DNA of 64,000 nt from Chitinophaga arvensicola (GTDB taxonomy: Bacteria; Bacteroidota; Bacteroidia; Chitinophagales; Chitinophagaceae): contig NZ_FOJG01000001.1 of assembly GCF_900110835.1 (NCBI RefSeq), positions 2,119,022 to 2,183,021 of the forward strand. Direction: 5' to 3'. The position numbers and the translations under genes were made by a program. Position 1 is the stretch's first letter. Each line of letters opens with the position of its first letter. The notes beneath the pieces are model-generated. The model worked only from the letters and a program-made list of their open reading frames with translations. It made no database searches and was not told the DNA's origin. Of the stretch, positions 17,283 to 26,837 are shown one piece after another.

Positions 17283-20200
17283 ATGAAAATCTTTTCACGA
17301 TTCCACGGGTTGAAACCGGCCGCCGTCCTGTTGCTATGCATAGGGATCATCGGTCTTGCCAGCCTGTCCGTTCAGGCACAGGATATTCCCGTTACTGGAA
17401 GGGTAACCGCTGCTAACGGTACACCGCTGCCAGGCGTAAATGTGCAGCTCGCAGGTACCAGTAAAGGCGCTGCTACTGATTTGGAAGGCGCATTTAAACT
17501 CACCGTGCCTTCCGGCGCCACCCTTAAATTTACTTTCATTGGTTATCTGCCAAAAGAAGTGAAGGTAAAGGCGCCGCAGGTACTGGTGGTATTACAGGAA
17601 GATATCCAGAAACTCAATGATGTAGTGGTAGTAGGATATGGCACCCAAAAGAAAGCGACGCTTACCGGCGCTATCACCACGGTGCAAATGAGCGACAAAG
17701 CCGGACAACCACTCACCAACGTAAGTAATGCGCTGCATGGTGTACCGGGCGTATTTGCCAACTTGAGTAACAGTCAGCCGGGAGTAGACCGCAGCACGAT
17801 CCGTATCAGGGGCGTAAACACTTTTGGCAGCAGTGATGCCAGGGCCAACGAACCCATGGTACTCGTGGATGGTATTGAATATTCTATGGATGAACTCAAT
17901 CCGAATGATATTGAAACCATCACCGTACTGAAAGATGCGGCCGCTGCTATTTACGGTTCCCGTGGCTCCAATGGCGTTATCCTCGTTACCACCAAAAAAG
18001 GGCGCGGCGCTTCCCGTGTGAATTACAGCTATTATTACGGTCAGCAGAAAGCTACCTTCCTGCCGGATGTAATCACGGATCCTATTGCTTACATGAAATT
18101 GAAAAATCAGGCGCTTGCCAATGAAGGAAAAGCACAGGAATATGCAGATGCAGATATCGCAGAGTATCAGCAGGGAATGAAGTCTGATCCTTTCACTTAT
18201 CCTGCAAACGATTGGTATAAAATTGCGTTGAAAAATGGTGTGATCCAGAAGCATGACCTGAGCATTTCAGGTAGTGCGGAAAAGTACCAGTATCGTTTAT
18301 CACTGGGTTACCTCGACAGAAACGGTATTCTCTTTGGACCGGGCAACCATGAAAAGAAATATTCTGTTGGATTGAATGCCTCTATGGATGTGAGCAAACG
18401 GTTGCGTGCAGGTATTACCCTGGATGGTTATTACCGCAATTATACCACGCCGTTTTATACCGATACCTGGTCGTACCTGGCGCGTACTTTACCCATCCTG
18501 ACCGATACCTTGCCGGATGGCCGCTATGGTAATTCCTGGCTTCGTACCGCTGGCCGTAACAACTGGGAAAACCCGCGTATGCTGGCTTACAATGGTCTGC
18601 AGACGAAAGTGGTACAACGTTTCCTGGCTACTGTTTTTGCAGAATACAAACTGCCTTTTGATATCAATTACAACATCAAATTCGGGGTGGATAAATATGA
18701 TGGTATGCTGAGTGGCTTCACACCACGTATGCAAACGTTTAATCCGAAAACCGGCGCTGCGATCAACTGGAATAGTCCTGCCACGGCTCCCAGATCGGCG
18801 AAGGCGGATTACAATGATATGAACATCCACTTCTACAATACACTGGACTGGAAACGTTCTTTCAAAGAGAAACACAATCTCTCCGTAATGCTGGGTGCCA
18901 GCTATGATAATTTTGATTCCGATTCCTGGGGAACCAGTATGTATGGTTACCTCGATGGTACACTGGATGCACTGAACGCCGGTACCACCTGGAATGCTAC
19001 CAACGGCAATTATACACGTGATGTACTGGAATCTTATTTTGGTCGTCTTAACTACGACTATGATGGCCGTTACCTGCTGGAAGCAACATTCCGTTATGAT
19101 GGCTCCAGCCGCCTCGGTAAACAAAGCCGCTGGGCAGCTTTCCCATCCGTATCTGCCGGATGGCGTATCGATAAGGAAGCATTTTTCCACTCTGATTTTG
19201 TGAATGTACTGAAACTCCGTGCATCTGCTGGTGGACTGGGTAACCAGGCGGTGCCGCTTTACAGCACACAGGCATCTGTGATCCTGGGAGAAGACTACAG
19301 CTTTGGTGGTGCATTGAACTCCGGTGCGGCCAAAACAGCCGATGCGGATTCATCGCTCAGATGGGAAACTACCAACGCTTATAATATAGGCGCTGACGTT
19401 AACTTCTGGAAAAATCGTATAGGCCTTACTGTTGATGCGTATAAGAAACGGACCAATGGTATTCTTCGTACCGTAGGACTTCCTTCGCAGGTGGGCAACC
19501 TGGCCGGCGCCAAACAGAACGTAGGTGTGGTGGACAATACCGGTATAGAAGCTACCGTGCAGTATCGCGACCAGTTTGGAGGTGTGGAACTGAATGTATA
19601 CGGAAGTATGGCGTACAATAAAAATGAAGTAGTGGATCTGCGTGGGGAAATTATTTACGGCACCGGTACGATCACAAAGGCGGGATCTCCCATAGACGCT
19701 TATTACCTCTTACAGGCAGAAGGCATTTTCCAGTCGAAGGAAGAAGTGGATAACAGTGCCAAACAATCTGCCAACACGAAACCGGGTTACATCAAGTATA
19801 AAGATGTGAATAAAGATGGTGTTATTAACGGAGATGACCGTGTGATCGTTAACAGTTCTTCGTCGGTACCTAAATACACGTATGCCTTTGGTTTTAACGT
19901 AGGTTACAAAGGATTTAGCCTGAATGCCGCTTTCCAGGGTATTGCCGGTATCAAGGCATTGCCTACGGCCAACCTGGCATATCCGTTCAACAACGGCGCC
20001 AATGCTACCAAAGAGTGGCTGACGGATGCCTGGACACCGGATAACAGGAACGCACGTTTGCCTATTGTTACGACAAGTACTGGTAGCATCGATAATTTCC
20101 AGCGCTCTACTTTCTGGTTAAGAGATAACTCTTATTTAAGATTAAAGAATATACAGCTGGGCTATGCGTTGCCTCAGCAATGGTTGTCGAAAGTGAAGAT

Positions 20201-20351
20201 CCAGAAAGTGAATGTGTTTATTAATGCGGAGAACTTACTGACGTTCTCCCGTTATAAGGATTTTGATCCGGAATCTGTACTGGATGCCACTACACTGTAC
20301 ACTTATCCTATGTTGAAAACTTTCAACGGCGGTATTAACGTTACGTTCTAA
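17283..20351 (+). CDS. SusC/RagA family TonB-linked outer-membrane receptor (no STN domain)
   Basis: 1022 residues with a signal peptide ending near QAQD, then a carboxypeptidase-like regulatory domain (VTGRVTAANGTPLPGVNVQL), a TonB-box region (NDVVVVGYGTQKKATLTGAI), a plug domain and a 22-strand-type barrel ending in aromatic F. It imports a bulky ligand bound by the partner SusD, powered by TonB. Unlike the other three SusC proteins in the window it lacks the STN signalling domain, and no sigma/FecR pair is nearby. It follows the GDPD gene by 43 bases, suggesting the ligand is a glycerophosphodiester or glycerol-phosphate polymer (inference). Confidence 0.93.
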   Translation: MKIFSRFHGLKPAAVLLLCIGIIGLASLSVQAQDIPVTGRVTAANGTPLPGVNVQLAGTSKGAATDLEGAFKLTVPSGATLKFTFIGYLPKEVKVKAPQVLVVLQEDIQKLNDVVVVGYGTQKKATLTGAITTVQMSDKAGQPLTNVSNALHGVPGVFANLSNSQPGVDRSTIRIRGVNTFGSSDARANEPMVLVDGIEYSMDELNPNDIETITVLKDAAAAIYGSRGSNGVILVTTKKGRGASRVNYSYYYGQQKATFLPDVITDPIAYMKLKNQALANEGKAQEYADADIAEYQQGMKSDPFTYPANDWYKIALKNGVIQKHDLSISGSAEKYQYRLSLGYLDRNGILFGPGNHEKKYSVGLNASMDVSKRLRAGITLDGYYRNYTTPFYTDTWSYLARTLPILTDTLPDGRYGNSWLRTAGRNNWENPRMLAYNGLQTKVVQRFLATVFAEYKLPFDINYNIKFGVDKYDGMLSGFTPRMQTFNPKTGAAINWNSPATAPRSAKADYNDMNIHFYNTLDWKRSFKEKHNLSVMLGASYDNFDSDSWGTSMYGYLDGTLDALNAGTTWNATNGNYTRDVLESYFGRLNYDYDGRYLLEATFRYDGSSRLGKQSRWAAFPSVSAGWRIDKEAFFHSDFVNVLKLRASAGGLGNQAVPLYSTQASVILGEDYSFGGALNSGAAKTADADSSLRWETTNAYNIGADVNFWKNRIGLTVDAYKKRTNGILRTVGLPSQVGNLAGAKQNVGVVDNTGIEATVQYRDQFGGVELNVYGSMAYNKNEVVDLRGEIIYGTGTITKAGSPIDAYYLLQAEGIFQSKEEVDNSAKQSANTKPGYIKYKDVNKDGVINGDDRVIVNSSSSVPKYTYAFGFNVGYKGFSLNAAFQGIAGIKALPTANLAYPFNNGANATKEWLTDAWTPDNRNARLPIVTTSTGSIDNFQRSTFWLRDNSYLRLKNIQLGYALPQQWLSKVKIQKVNVFINAENLLTFSRYKDFDPESVLDATTLYTYPMLKTFNGGINVTF

Positions 20352-20358
20352 ACATCAA

Positions 20359-21948
20359 ATGAAAAGCAATATGAAAAAGATATATCTCTTACTTTCCTGC
20401 GCAGGTCTCCTGGCTGCGGGTTGCAACAAAAGCTTGCTGGACACGTCGCCGCACGACCGTTATACAGAAGAAACTTTCTGGAAAACACCGGAAGCTGCCA
20501 ATGCAGGACTGGTGGGTTGTTACTCTGTATTACGCAATGCCGGTGTATATGGTGGTAAAACATCCAACAATGCTACGGCACTCTGGGAAGAAACACTTTC
20601 CCCCAATGCCTATAACCAGACCGATGCGCTGAGTTTCAATTCAATTGCGCGTGGTACACAGATGTCGAATACCGGTGGCATTGTGACAGGGCGTTATTCA
20701 GATTGTTACAGTGGTATTGGCCGTTGTAATACCTTCCTGGCAAAAGTAGACGAAGTAACTGTGCTGGATGAGGCCAGCAGACGTAAAATGAAAGGGGAGG
20801 CTTATTTCCTGCGTGCCTTGTATTATTTTATGCTGCAGAATTATTATGGTGCGGTACCATTGATCCTGGATCCACCGGATAAGACCACACAGGCGCAATT
20901 GCCACGTACACCACGTGCAGAAGTGGTGGCCCGGGTGCTGATTGACCTGGACAGTGCTACGGCTATACTGCCGGTTAAGTTTACAGGTACTGATCTGGGA
21001 CGTGCTACCAAAGGTGCGGCCATGGCGCTGAAAGCAAGGGTATTGCTATATGAGGCAAGTCCGTTACTGAATACCGCTAATGATCCGGCTAAATGGAAAG
21101 CCGCTGCAGATGCTGCCAAGGCGGTGATGAACCTGGGAGGTACCGGATATGATCTGTTTGCCAATTACCGGGGATTATTTTTACAGGCCAATGAAAATAA
21201 CAAGGAAGTTATTTTTGATGTGCAGTATATTTTCCCGCAACAGGGTAGTTCGTTTGATCTGATTTGTACGCAGTATAACACCAATGCACCGTTGCTGGAT
21301 CTGGCGAAAACCTATTACACCACCAAAGGATTGCCTATTACAGATCCGGCTTCCGGATACAAGGCAGATAGCCCGTATATCCGCCGTGATCCGCGTTTAT
21401 ATGGCACCTTTACTTACCCGGGAGATATGTATCGCGGCGCTGTGATCAATGCCACGCGCTTTGCCATCACCGGTTATGGTATGAAGAAATATAGTCTTTA
21501 CGACAGTGCCGCGCCGCCGAAGGACAAGTCCGATCTGAAAGATGGTCAGTCGGATATTAATTTCATTGTGTTGCGGTATGCGGATGTGCTGATGATGTAT
21601 GCAGAGGCGCAGAATGAAGTGAGTGGCCCGGACGCTACCATTTTTGCTGCGCTCAACCGGATCCGTGATCGGGTGGGCATGCCTCATTTTTCTGAAACGT
21701 TAACAAAGGAAGCGTTGCGCGAGGAAATCCGTCATGAAAGAAGGGTGGAGTTTGCCGGAGAGGGATTGTATTACAATGATATCCGTCGCTGGAAAACAGC
21801 CGAAACCGTCATGAATGCAAGTATTCAGGGGTATAATGCGAAGAATATTGAAACCCGTACATTCGATAAGAACAGGGATTACTGGTGGCCTATTCCGTTG
21901 GGGGAAAAGGATCTGAATCCGAACCTGGAACAGAACAAAGGGTATTAA
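20359..21948 (+). CDS. SusD/RagB family substrate-binding lipoprotein
   Basis: 529 residues (525 if the ATG at 20371 is used). Lipoprotein signal with lipobox AAGC, then the SusD fold built from TPR helices: AYFLRALYYFMLQNYYGAVPLI and the C-terminal HERRVEFAGEGLYYNDIRRW are family hallmarks. It caps the SusC barrel encoded seven bases upstream and selects the ligand. Last gene of the glycerol/glycerophosphodiester run; a strong terminator follows at once. Confidence 0.93.
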   Translation: MKSNMKKIYLLLSCAGLLAAGCNKSLLDTSPHDRYTEETFWKTPEAANAGLVGCYSVLRNAGVYGGKTSNNATALWEETLSPNAYNQTDALSFNSIARGTQMSNTGGIVTGRYSDCYSGIGRCNTFLAKVDEVTVLDEASRRKMKGEAYFLRALYYFMLQNYYGAVPLILDPPDKTTQAQLPRTPRAEVVARVLIDLDSATAILPVKFTGTDLGRATKGAAMALKARVLLYEASPLLNTANDPAKWKAAADAAKAVMNLGGTGYDLFANYRGLFLQANENNKEVIFDVQYIFPQQGSSFDLICTQYNTNAPLLDLAKTYYTTKGLPITDPASGYKADSPYIRRDPRLYGTFTYPGDMYRGAVINATRFAITGYGMKKYSLYDSAAPPKDKSDLKDGQSDINFIVLRYADVLMMYAEAQNEVSGPDATIFAALNRIRDRVGMPHFSETLTKEALREEIRHERRVEFAGEGLYYNDIRRWKTAETVMNASIQGYNAKNIETRTFDKNRDYWWPIPLGEKDLNPNLEQNKGY

Positions 21949-21950
21949 AA

Positions 21951-21981
21951 AGAACGCCGCATTTTTAAAATGCGGCGTTCT
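21951..21981. terminator. Bidirectional terminator after susD of the glycerol locus
   Basis: Perfect 11-bp arms agaacgccgca (21951-21961) and tgcggcgttct (21971-21981) with a 9-base loop, flanked by A-run and T-run. It separates the plus-strand operon from the convergent GH92 gene, whose stop is directly after it. Confidence 0.88.
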
Positions 21982-21985
21982 TTTT

Positions 21986-24160
21986 TTATTTCGTTACAAC
22001 GGTGATATTCCCGCCATTTTTAAACAGGTCGTGCGATACAAAGTAGCCTTTATTGGTTTTGCCATTTACTTTGATACCGGTGAGGTTTCTGCTTTTTCCT
22101 TGTTTGGTGATGGTGATGAGTTTACCGCTGGAAGTATGCCATTTTACTTCATCAAACTGTGGCACGGTGACCAGGTATTCCGGATCAGTAGCAGAGAAGG
22201 TGTAAAGGCCGGCTGCACTGAGTATATACCAGGCAGACATTTCACCGGCATCGTCCATGCCGCAGAGTGCGAGTCCATCGTCTCCTATGCCGTAGAGATG
22301 GTTTAAGATATAGTCCAGTATTTTCTGTGATTTTTCCGGCTTATCTATAAAATAATAAGCGAAAGGGGCTTCATGATCCGGCTGATTACCGTGGCAATAC
22401 TGGCCAATCATGGTTTCCACATTCCTTGCAATGTAGCTTGGGTTCCAGGGAACGGTAAAGAGGGAATCCAGTTTTGATTCAAAATTCTTTTTGCCGCCAT
22501 ACAGGTTGATGAGGCCTTTCATGTCGTGTGGTGCAAAGAAAGACACCTGCCACGCGTTGGCTTCCCGGTACATGTATTCGTAATAAGGATACTGCGGATT
22601 AAAGTGTTGGATCCAGCTGCCATCAGCCAGCTTCCCTCTCATAAACCGGATGGATGGATCAAACATGTTTTTATAGTTCTTTGATCTGGCCATCAGGATC
22701 CGGTAGTTGGCGGTATCGCCTAGCTTTTTGGCCAGTTGTGCCAGGGAATAGTCGTCGTATGAATATTCCAGGGTTTTAGAAACGCCTGCTTTCGCTTTTG
22801 TTTCTACATGCGGATTGGCCACATCGGGATCAGAGATAAAACCTTTTTCTATGTATTCTTTGATGTAAGGACGGGCGCCGCCTTCTACGTTTGCATTTCT
22901 CAGCAGCAGTTCGTAGGTACGTTTTACATCAAAATTATCGATACCCCTGAGATAGGCGCCCACAATGGAAGATGCGCCATGATCGCCGTGGAAGAAAGTG
23001 GGGATAAAGCCTGTTTTCTCTCCCACATCTTTCATGGATTTGATCACATCGAGGGTGACACCCGGGGAAATCAATCCCAGCAGCACATCTTTATTGCGGT
23101 AGGTATCCCACAGGGATGGTTCTGTGTAATAGTTAAAATCAGCTTTTACCACATTCTTTTTAGCATCCGTATACTGGCCGTTTACATCGCTGCGGAGGGC
23201 GGGCCAGAGGAAGGAGCGGTAAAGACAGGAATAGAACATTTGCTTTTGTTTGTCGGTGCCTCCGGTTACCTGGATGGTAGATAACAATGTTTCCCATTTG
23301 CTGGTGGCCTCGTTGCGGATATCGGCAAATGATTTATTCCCGATTTCTGTTTCCAGGTTTTGTTTTGCATTTTCCACACTCACGAAAGACAAGCCTATCT
23401 TCAGTTCTACGGGAGTGTTGGCACCATCAGCGATGTGTACTATTGCAAAGCCATTACGCTGGCCTTCTGCTGTTTTTTCGAGTTTTGCAACGGGCGTATT
23501 GAGGGTGGCGTAAAAGAAGATCTTTTCGCCGGTTTGCTGGTAGCCTTGCAGCACATTATTGCCTACCTGCTCAATACTCCAGTTGGATACATGGTTATTG
23601 GCTTTTGCGAGATCAAACAGGATCTGCCGGTCGCTGTTGTTTTTGTATTCATATTGGTGATATCCGCAGCGGAGCGTAGAGGTGAGCCGTACATCCACGT
23701 TGTAATCGTCCAGGTATACCTGGTAAAATCCAGGTGCCGCACTTTCTTTTTTATGGGAGAAGCGGGAGCCAAATTTTTCACCGGGTTGGGAAAGTGGCAG
23801 CAATGGAATATTACAGAGGTTCCAGTGGCCTTTGTTGGTATGTGTAAATCCGTAGATGATCGAGTCTTCATATTCATATCCCGCGCCGGAGCCATATTCG
23901 GTTATGGGGCTAAGTTGTACCATGGCATTGGGGAGAGAGCTGCCGGGAAAGGTAAGTCCTGCCCATGATCTCCAGCCTTTAGGCAATTCATAGCCCAGTA
24001 TTTTCGGATCCGTTAGCGGGGCAGTGCCGATAAATGTGTTGACATACTTTGTATAGGTGGCGCCTGTCTGCGCTTTAGCTGAACTGGCGCCTAGTGAAAG
24101 GATTAATAAAAAACCGGAAAGGCTTTTCAATGCATGATTCATCATCGTTAATTGTTTCAT
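21986..24160 (-). CDS. GH92 family glycosidase (alpha-mannosidase type), secreted
   Basis: 724 residues with a signal peptide (cleavage near AKAQ, residue 31). Family GH92 features: YVNTFIGT at the start of the mature protein, PGSSLPNAMVQLSP, GYEYED with GFTHTNKGHW, FHGDHGASSIVGAYLRGI, EYSYDDYSLAQLAKKLG, GNQPDHEAPFAYYF and GMDDAGEMSAWY. GH92 enzymes are calcium-dependent inverting exo-alpha-mannosidases, mostly acting on N-glycan-like mannosides. No SusC/SusD lies on its own strand, so it is a lone enzyme; the neighbouring LytS/LytTR pair is on the same strand upstream. Specific linkage cannot be told. Confidence 0.9.
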   Translation of the reverse strand: MKQLTMMNHALKSLSGFLLILSLGASSAKAQTGATYTKYVNTFIGTAPLTDPKILGYELPKGWRSWAGLTFPGSSLPNAMVQLSPITEYGSGAGYEYEDSIIYGFTHTNKGHWNLCNIPLLPLSQPGEKFGSRFSHKKESAAPGFYQVYLDDYNVDVRLTSTLRCGYHQYEYKNNSDRQILFDLAKANNHVSNWSIEQVGNNVLQGYQQTGEKIFFYATLNTPVAKLEKTAEGQRNGFAIVHIADGANTPVELKIGLSFVSVENAKQNLETEIGNKSFADIRNEATSKWETLLSTIQVTGGTDKQKQMFYSCLYRSFLWPALRSDVNGQYTDAKKNVVKADFNYYTEPSLWDTYRNKDVLLGLISPGVTLDVIKSMKDVGEKTGFIPTFFHGDHGASSIVGAYLRGIDNFDVKRTYELLLRNANVEGGARPYIKEYIEKGFISDPDVANPHVETKAKAGVSKTLEYSYDDYSLAQLAKKLGDTANYRILMARSKNYKNMFDPSIRFMRGKLADGSWIQHFNPQYPYYEYMYREANAWQVSFFAPHDMKGLINLYGGKKNFESKLDSLFTVPWNPSYIARNVETMIGQYCHGNQPDHEAPFAYYFIDKPEKSQKILDYILNHLYGIGDDGLALCGMDDAGEMSAWYILSAAGLYTFSATDPEYLVTVPQFDEVKWHTSSGKLITITKQGKSRNLTGIKVNGKTNKGYFVSHDLFKNGGNITVVTK

Positions 24161-24309
24161 TGTTGGAATTTCGTGCCGGGTTTAATTGACAATATGCGAA
24201 ACAAAATCGATTTTTCACAGGGAAGAGCAGACAATTGGGATAAGTGGTAAATGATATGAAATTTTTTTAAAAAGGAGGTTGGATAGGTGTTATCGAAAGG
24301 AAGAATTGG

Positions 24310-24987
24310 CTAGAGTTTATCTATCACATCTTTATATCCTCTTCCTATGGGTATCGAATTGCCTTTTATTTCCACTATTTCTGCGGTATAGGCATCGATC
24401 TGGGGAATGGATACAATGAACGACCGGTGTATACGTTTGAACTGGTGAGTGGGCAGTACTTCCTCGATCTCATTTGTACTCATCTTTGAGATGAACGCTC
24501 CCCGATTGGTAACAATTTTGATGTACTCACGCTGGCTTTCGATATATAGTATTTCAGAGAACAGGATCTTTACTTTCCGCTTTTGTACATTCACGAAAAT
24601 GAAATCCCTTGTTTCTCCGATGGCTTTCTTTTGTTCGGTATTCACTTTATTGACGGCAGTTAAAAATCGCTCAAACTCAATAGGTTTCAGCAGATAATCG
24701 GTTACATTCAGGTTGAAGCCCTCCACTGCATATTGATGATAGGCAGTGGTAACGATTACGGAGGGAGGATTGACCAGCGTTTTCAGGAAAGCCATCCCCT
24801 TTAATCTGGGCAGATGGATATCCAGGAAAATCAGATCTATATCGTGATGTAATAGGAATTCGGAAGCGAGGATGGCGTCCCTGAATACTTTTTGCAATTC
24901 CAGGAATGGTACTTCTGCGATGTAATCGCTCAGCACTTTTGCCGCCAGCGGCTCGTCTTCTATGATAATACAGGTTATTTTAGGCAT
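24310..24987 (-). CDS. LytTR-type response regulator
   Basis: 226 residues from the ATG at 24987 (an upstream TTG would add three). Receiver domain with the acidic pair IIEDE and the phospho-acceptor Asp56 in LIFLDIHLP, then a Lys in LLKPIEFERF. The C-terminal LytTR DNA-binding domain covers about 125-226 (RDFIFVNVQKRKVKILFSEILYIE, then QFKRIHRSFIVSI). It overlaps the end of the histidine kinase gene by eight bases, so the two are translated together as a two-component system. Target genes are unknown. Confidence 0.93.
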   Translation of the reverse strand: MPKITCIIIEDEPLAAKVLSDYIAEVPFLELQKVFRDAILASEFLLHHDIDLIFLDIHLPRLKGMAFLKTLVNPPSVIVTTAYHQYAVEGFNLNVTDYLLKPIEFERFLTAVNKVNTEQKKAIGETRDFIFVNVQKRKVKILFSEILYIESQREYIKIVTNRGAFISKMSTNEIEEVLPTHQFKRIHRSFIVSIPQIDAYTAEIVEIKGNSIPIGRGYKDVIDKL

Positions 24988-26017
24988 GGCTTGCAAGGTT
25001 TATCTGCAGGGTAGCAGTGAAGATATAATCGCCTGGCAGTACTTTCAGCTGATAGTCGGTATACAGCAGCTGGAGTTGTCGCCGCAGGTTGGACAGGCCT
25101 ATATTTTCTTTCGTATTTGTTTCCCCGGCCCTGTCGCCGGTCGAATTTTTTACTATAAAAAGTAATTGCCTGTTTTTAATAGAAAGGTGAATATCTACAA
25201 AAGGTTGCTCTCTTGTTTCTGATACGCCATGTTTAAACGCATTCTCCACCAGTGGAATAAGGAGCAGCGGCGGCAAAGACTGTTTCATATCTTCCAGGTC
25301 GTAGTTGAAATTGATGCGCAGGGAATCATCATACCGCAGCTTTTCCAGTGCTACATAGTCTTCGATTATTTTAAGATCCTGTTCCACAGCGGTATACGGA
25401 CTGCTGGTTTCATACAGCATGTACCGCAGGATCTTTGACAGGCGCAGGATCGATTCCGGCGCCAGGTCGGATTTGTCTCTTGCCAGTGAATAGATATTGT
25501 TCAGCGTATTAAACAGGAAATGCGGATTGGTTTGTGATTTGAGATAGTTCAGCTCTGCCTGCTGGCTGGCGATACGTAATTGCTGTGTATCCTGTTTCAG
25601 TTTTATATAATTATAGATATGCCGGATAATTCCGAAGAATGCCACCGATTTTAAACTATAGCCGATCAGTATACCTATTCTCTGTTCCATAGAGACAGGA
25701 GTGCCCAGGGCCGAAAAAATGTGCAGAGAAAGCCCGATATATCTCCAGATATAAAAACCCAGCGAAAAAATAAATACATACAGGAAGAGTCGCAGGAACG
25801 AAGAAACGAATCTTTTCCAGCTCAGTTTAGGCAACGTATATTCGAGCAGGTAGTAATTCACCACCGACAGGTAACTGACTAACCATATTTCATTGACCAC
25901 TCTCCTGGGGAAATCGGTACGGTCATCTATTACATCTGCTACCAGGTTTAATAACAGAAAAGCGGGTACGAGCCATATGTATAGCTGGTATCGCTTTATG
26001 TCTGATAGTTTTTTCAT
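24980..26017 (-). CDS. LytS/YehU-type sensor histidine kinase
   Basis: 345 residues with four predicted membrane helices in residues 10-135, then a His_kinase domain in which the phospho-acceptor sits in NPHFLFNTLNNI (His166). The ATPase N-box is LIPLVENAFKHGVS and the C-terminus holds GLSNLRRQLQLLY. There is no periplasmic sensor domain, as in many Bacteroidota kinases of this class. Partner of the LytTR regulator encoded with an eight-base overlap downstream. Signal sensed unknown. Confidence 0.93.
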   Translation of the reverse strand: MKKLSDIKRYQLYIWLVPAFLLLNLVADVIDDRTDFPRRVVNEIWLVSYLSVVNYYLLEYTLPKLSWKRFVSSFLRLFLYVFIFSLGFYIWRYIGLSLHIFSALGTPVSMEQRIGILIGYSLKSVAFFGIIRHIYNYIKLKQDTQQLRIASQQAELNYLKSQTNPHFLFNTLNNIYSLARDKSDLAPESILRLSKILRYMLYETSSPYTAVEQDLKIIEDYVALEKLRYDDSLRINFNYDLEDMKQSLPPLLLIPLVENAFKHGVSETREQPFVDIHLSIKNRQLLFIVKNSTGDRAGETNTKENIGLSNLRRQLQLLYTDYQLKVLPGDYIFTATLQINLASHA

Positions 26018-26186
26018 GTGGGTGTTTAGTAAGATAAATGTCGATAAATATTTTTCTTTCTCCTAAAGAATTTCGACGGTTGACTTTACCTCGCTGTTTG
26101 TTTACCAGGATCTGCTGTTCGTTGACAACGGGGTATCGTAATAAGCCTGATTTATTATTCTTGCAGCACAACCAAATATTACAGAT

Positions 26187-26837
26187 ATGAAACTGATTCA
26201 ATTTGGCGAAATAGTAGCCGGGTATGATGTTCCTGTACTTAATGAAAGAGAAATAAGAGCTGCAGCCGGCATCCTGTTTTTAGCCACCTATACCTCCCTG
26301 ATGTTTATCCTCTTTAATGGCAATTTTGTGTTGATAAAATATGTCATCTCCATCTTTCTGCTTGATTTACTGATAAGGGTATTTATCAATCCCCGGTTTT
26401 CGCCGGTGATGATACTGGGGCGTTTGATGGTGCGTAACCAGGCGCCGGAATATGTGGGCGCAAAGCAAAAAAGATTTGCCTGGAGTATTGGTATTGTTTT
26501 GTCGTCGGTGATGGGCTATCTTTTTTTGATCGTGAATGCATACAGTCCCATCACGGGTTTGATTTGCCTGGTTTGCCTGGTATTCCTGTTTTTTGAGGCG
26601 GCTTTCGGGATCTGTCTGGGTTGCCTGTTTTATCCACTGTTTTTTAAGGATAAAGCGCAGCTTTGTGCCGGAGAAGTATGTGAAGCGCCGTCTAAACAAC
26701 CTATTCAGAAAATTTCACGCGCACAAATTATTATCCTGGTTTTCTTCATCTCATCCGTTTTCGTTGCCACACGTGTACTCCGGGAGCAGTTTAGCAGGCA
26801 ACCACATGATTTCTTTAAAACCGCTGCTTCCAGATGA
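26187..26837 (+). CDS. DUF4395 family integral membrane protein
   Basis: 216 residues, four to five membrane helices. The signatures INPRFSPVMILGRLM and KQKRFAWSIGIVL and the CLGC motif (Cys143, Cys146) in the third/fourth helix region fit DUF4395. Two more cysteines follow at 160 and 165. DUF4395 proteins are often near rhodanese, thioredoxin or sulfur-transfer genes, and the CxxC suggests a redox or sulfur role. Its stop codon overlaps the start of the next gene (ATGA), a cysteine-desulfurase-like enzyme, which supports a shared sulfur function (inference). Confidence 0.8.
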   Translation: MKLIQFGEIVAGYDVPVLNEREIRAAAGILFLATYTSLMFILFNGNFVLIKYVISIFLLDLLIRVFINPRFSPVMILGRLMVRNQAPEYVGAKQKRFAWSIGIVLSSVMGYLFLIVNAYSPITGLICLVCLVFLFFEAAFGICLGCLFYPLFFKDKAQLCAGEVCEAPSKQPIQKISRAQIIILVFFISSVFVATRVLREQFSRQPHDFFKTAASR

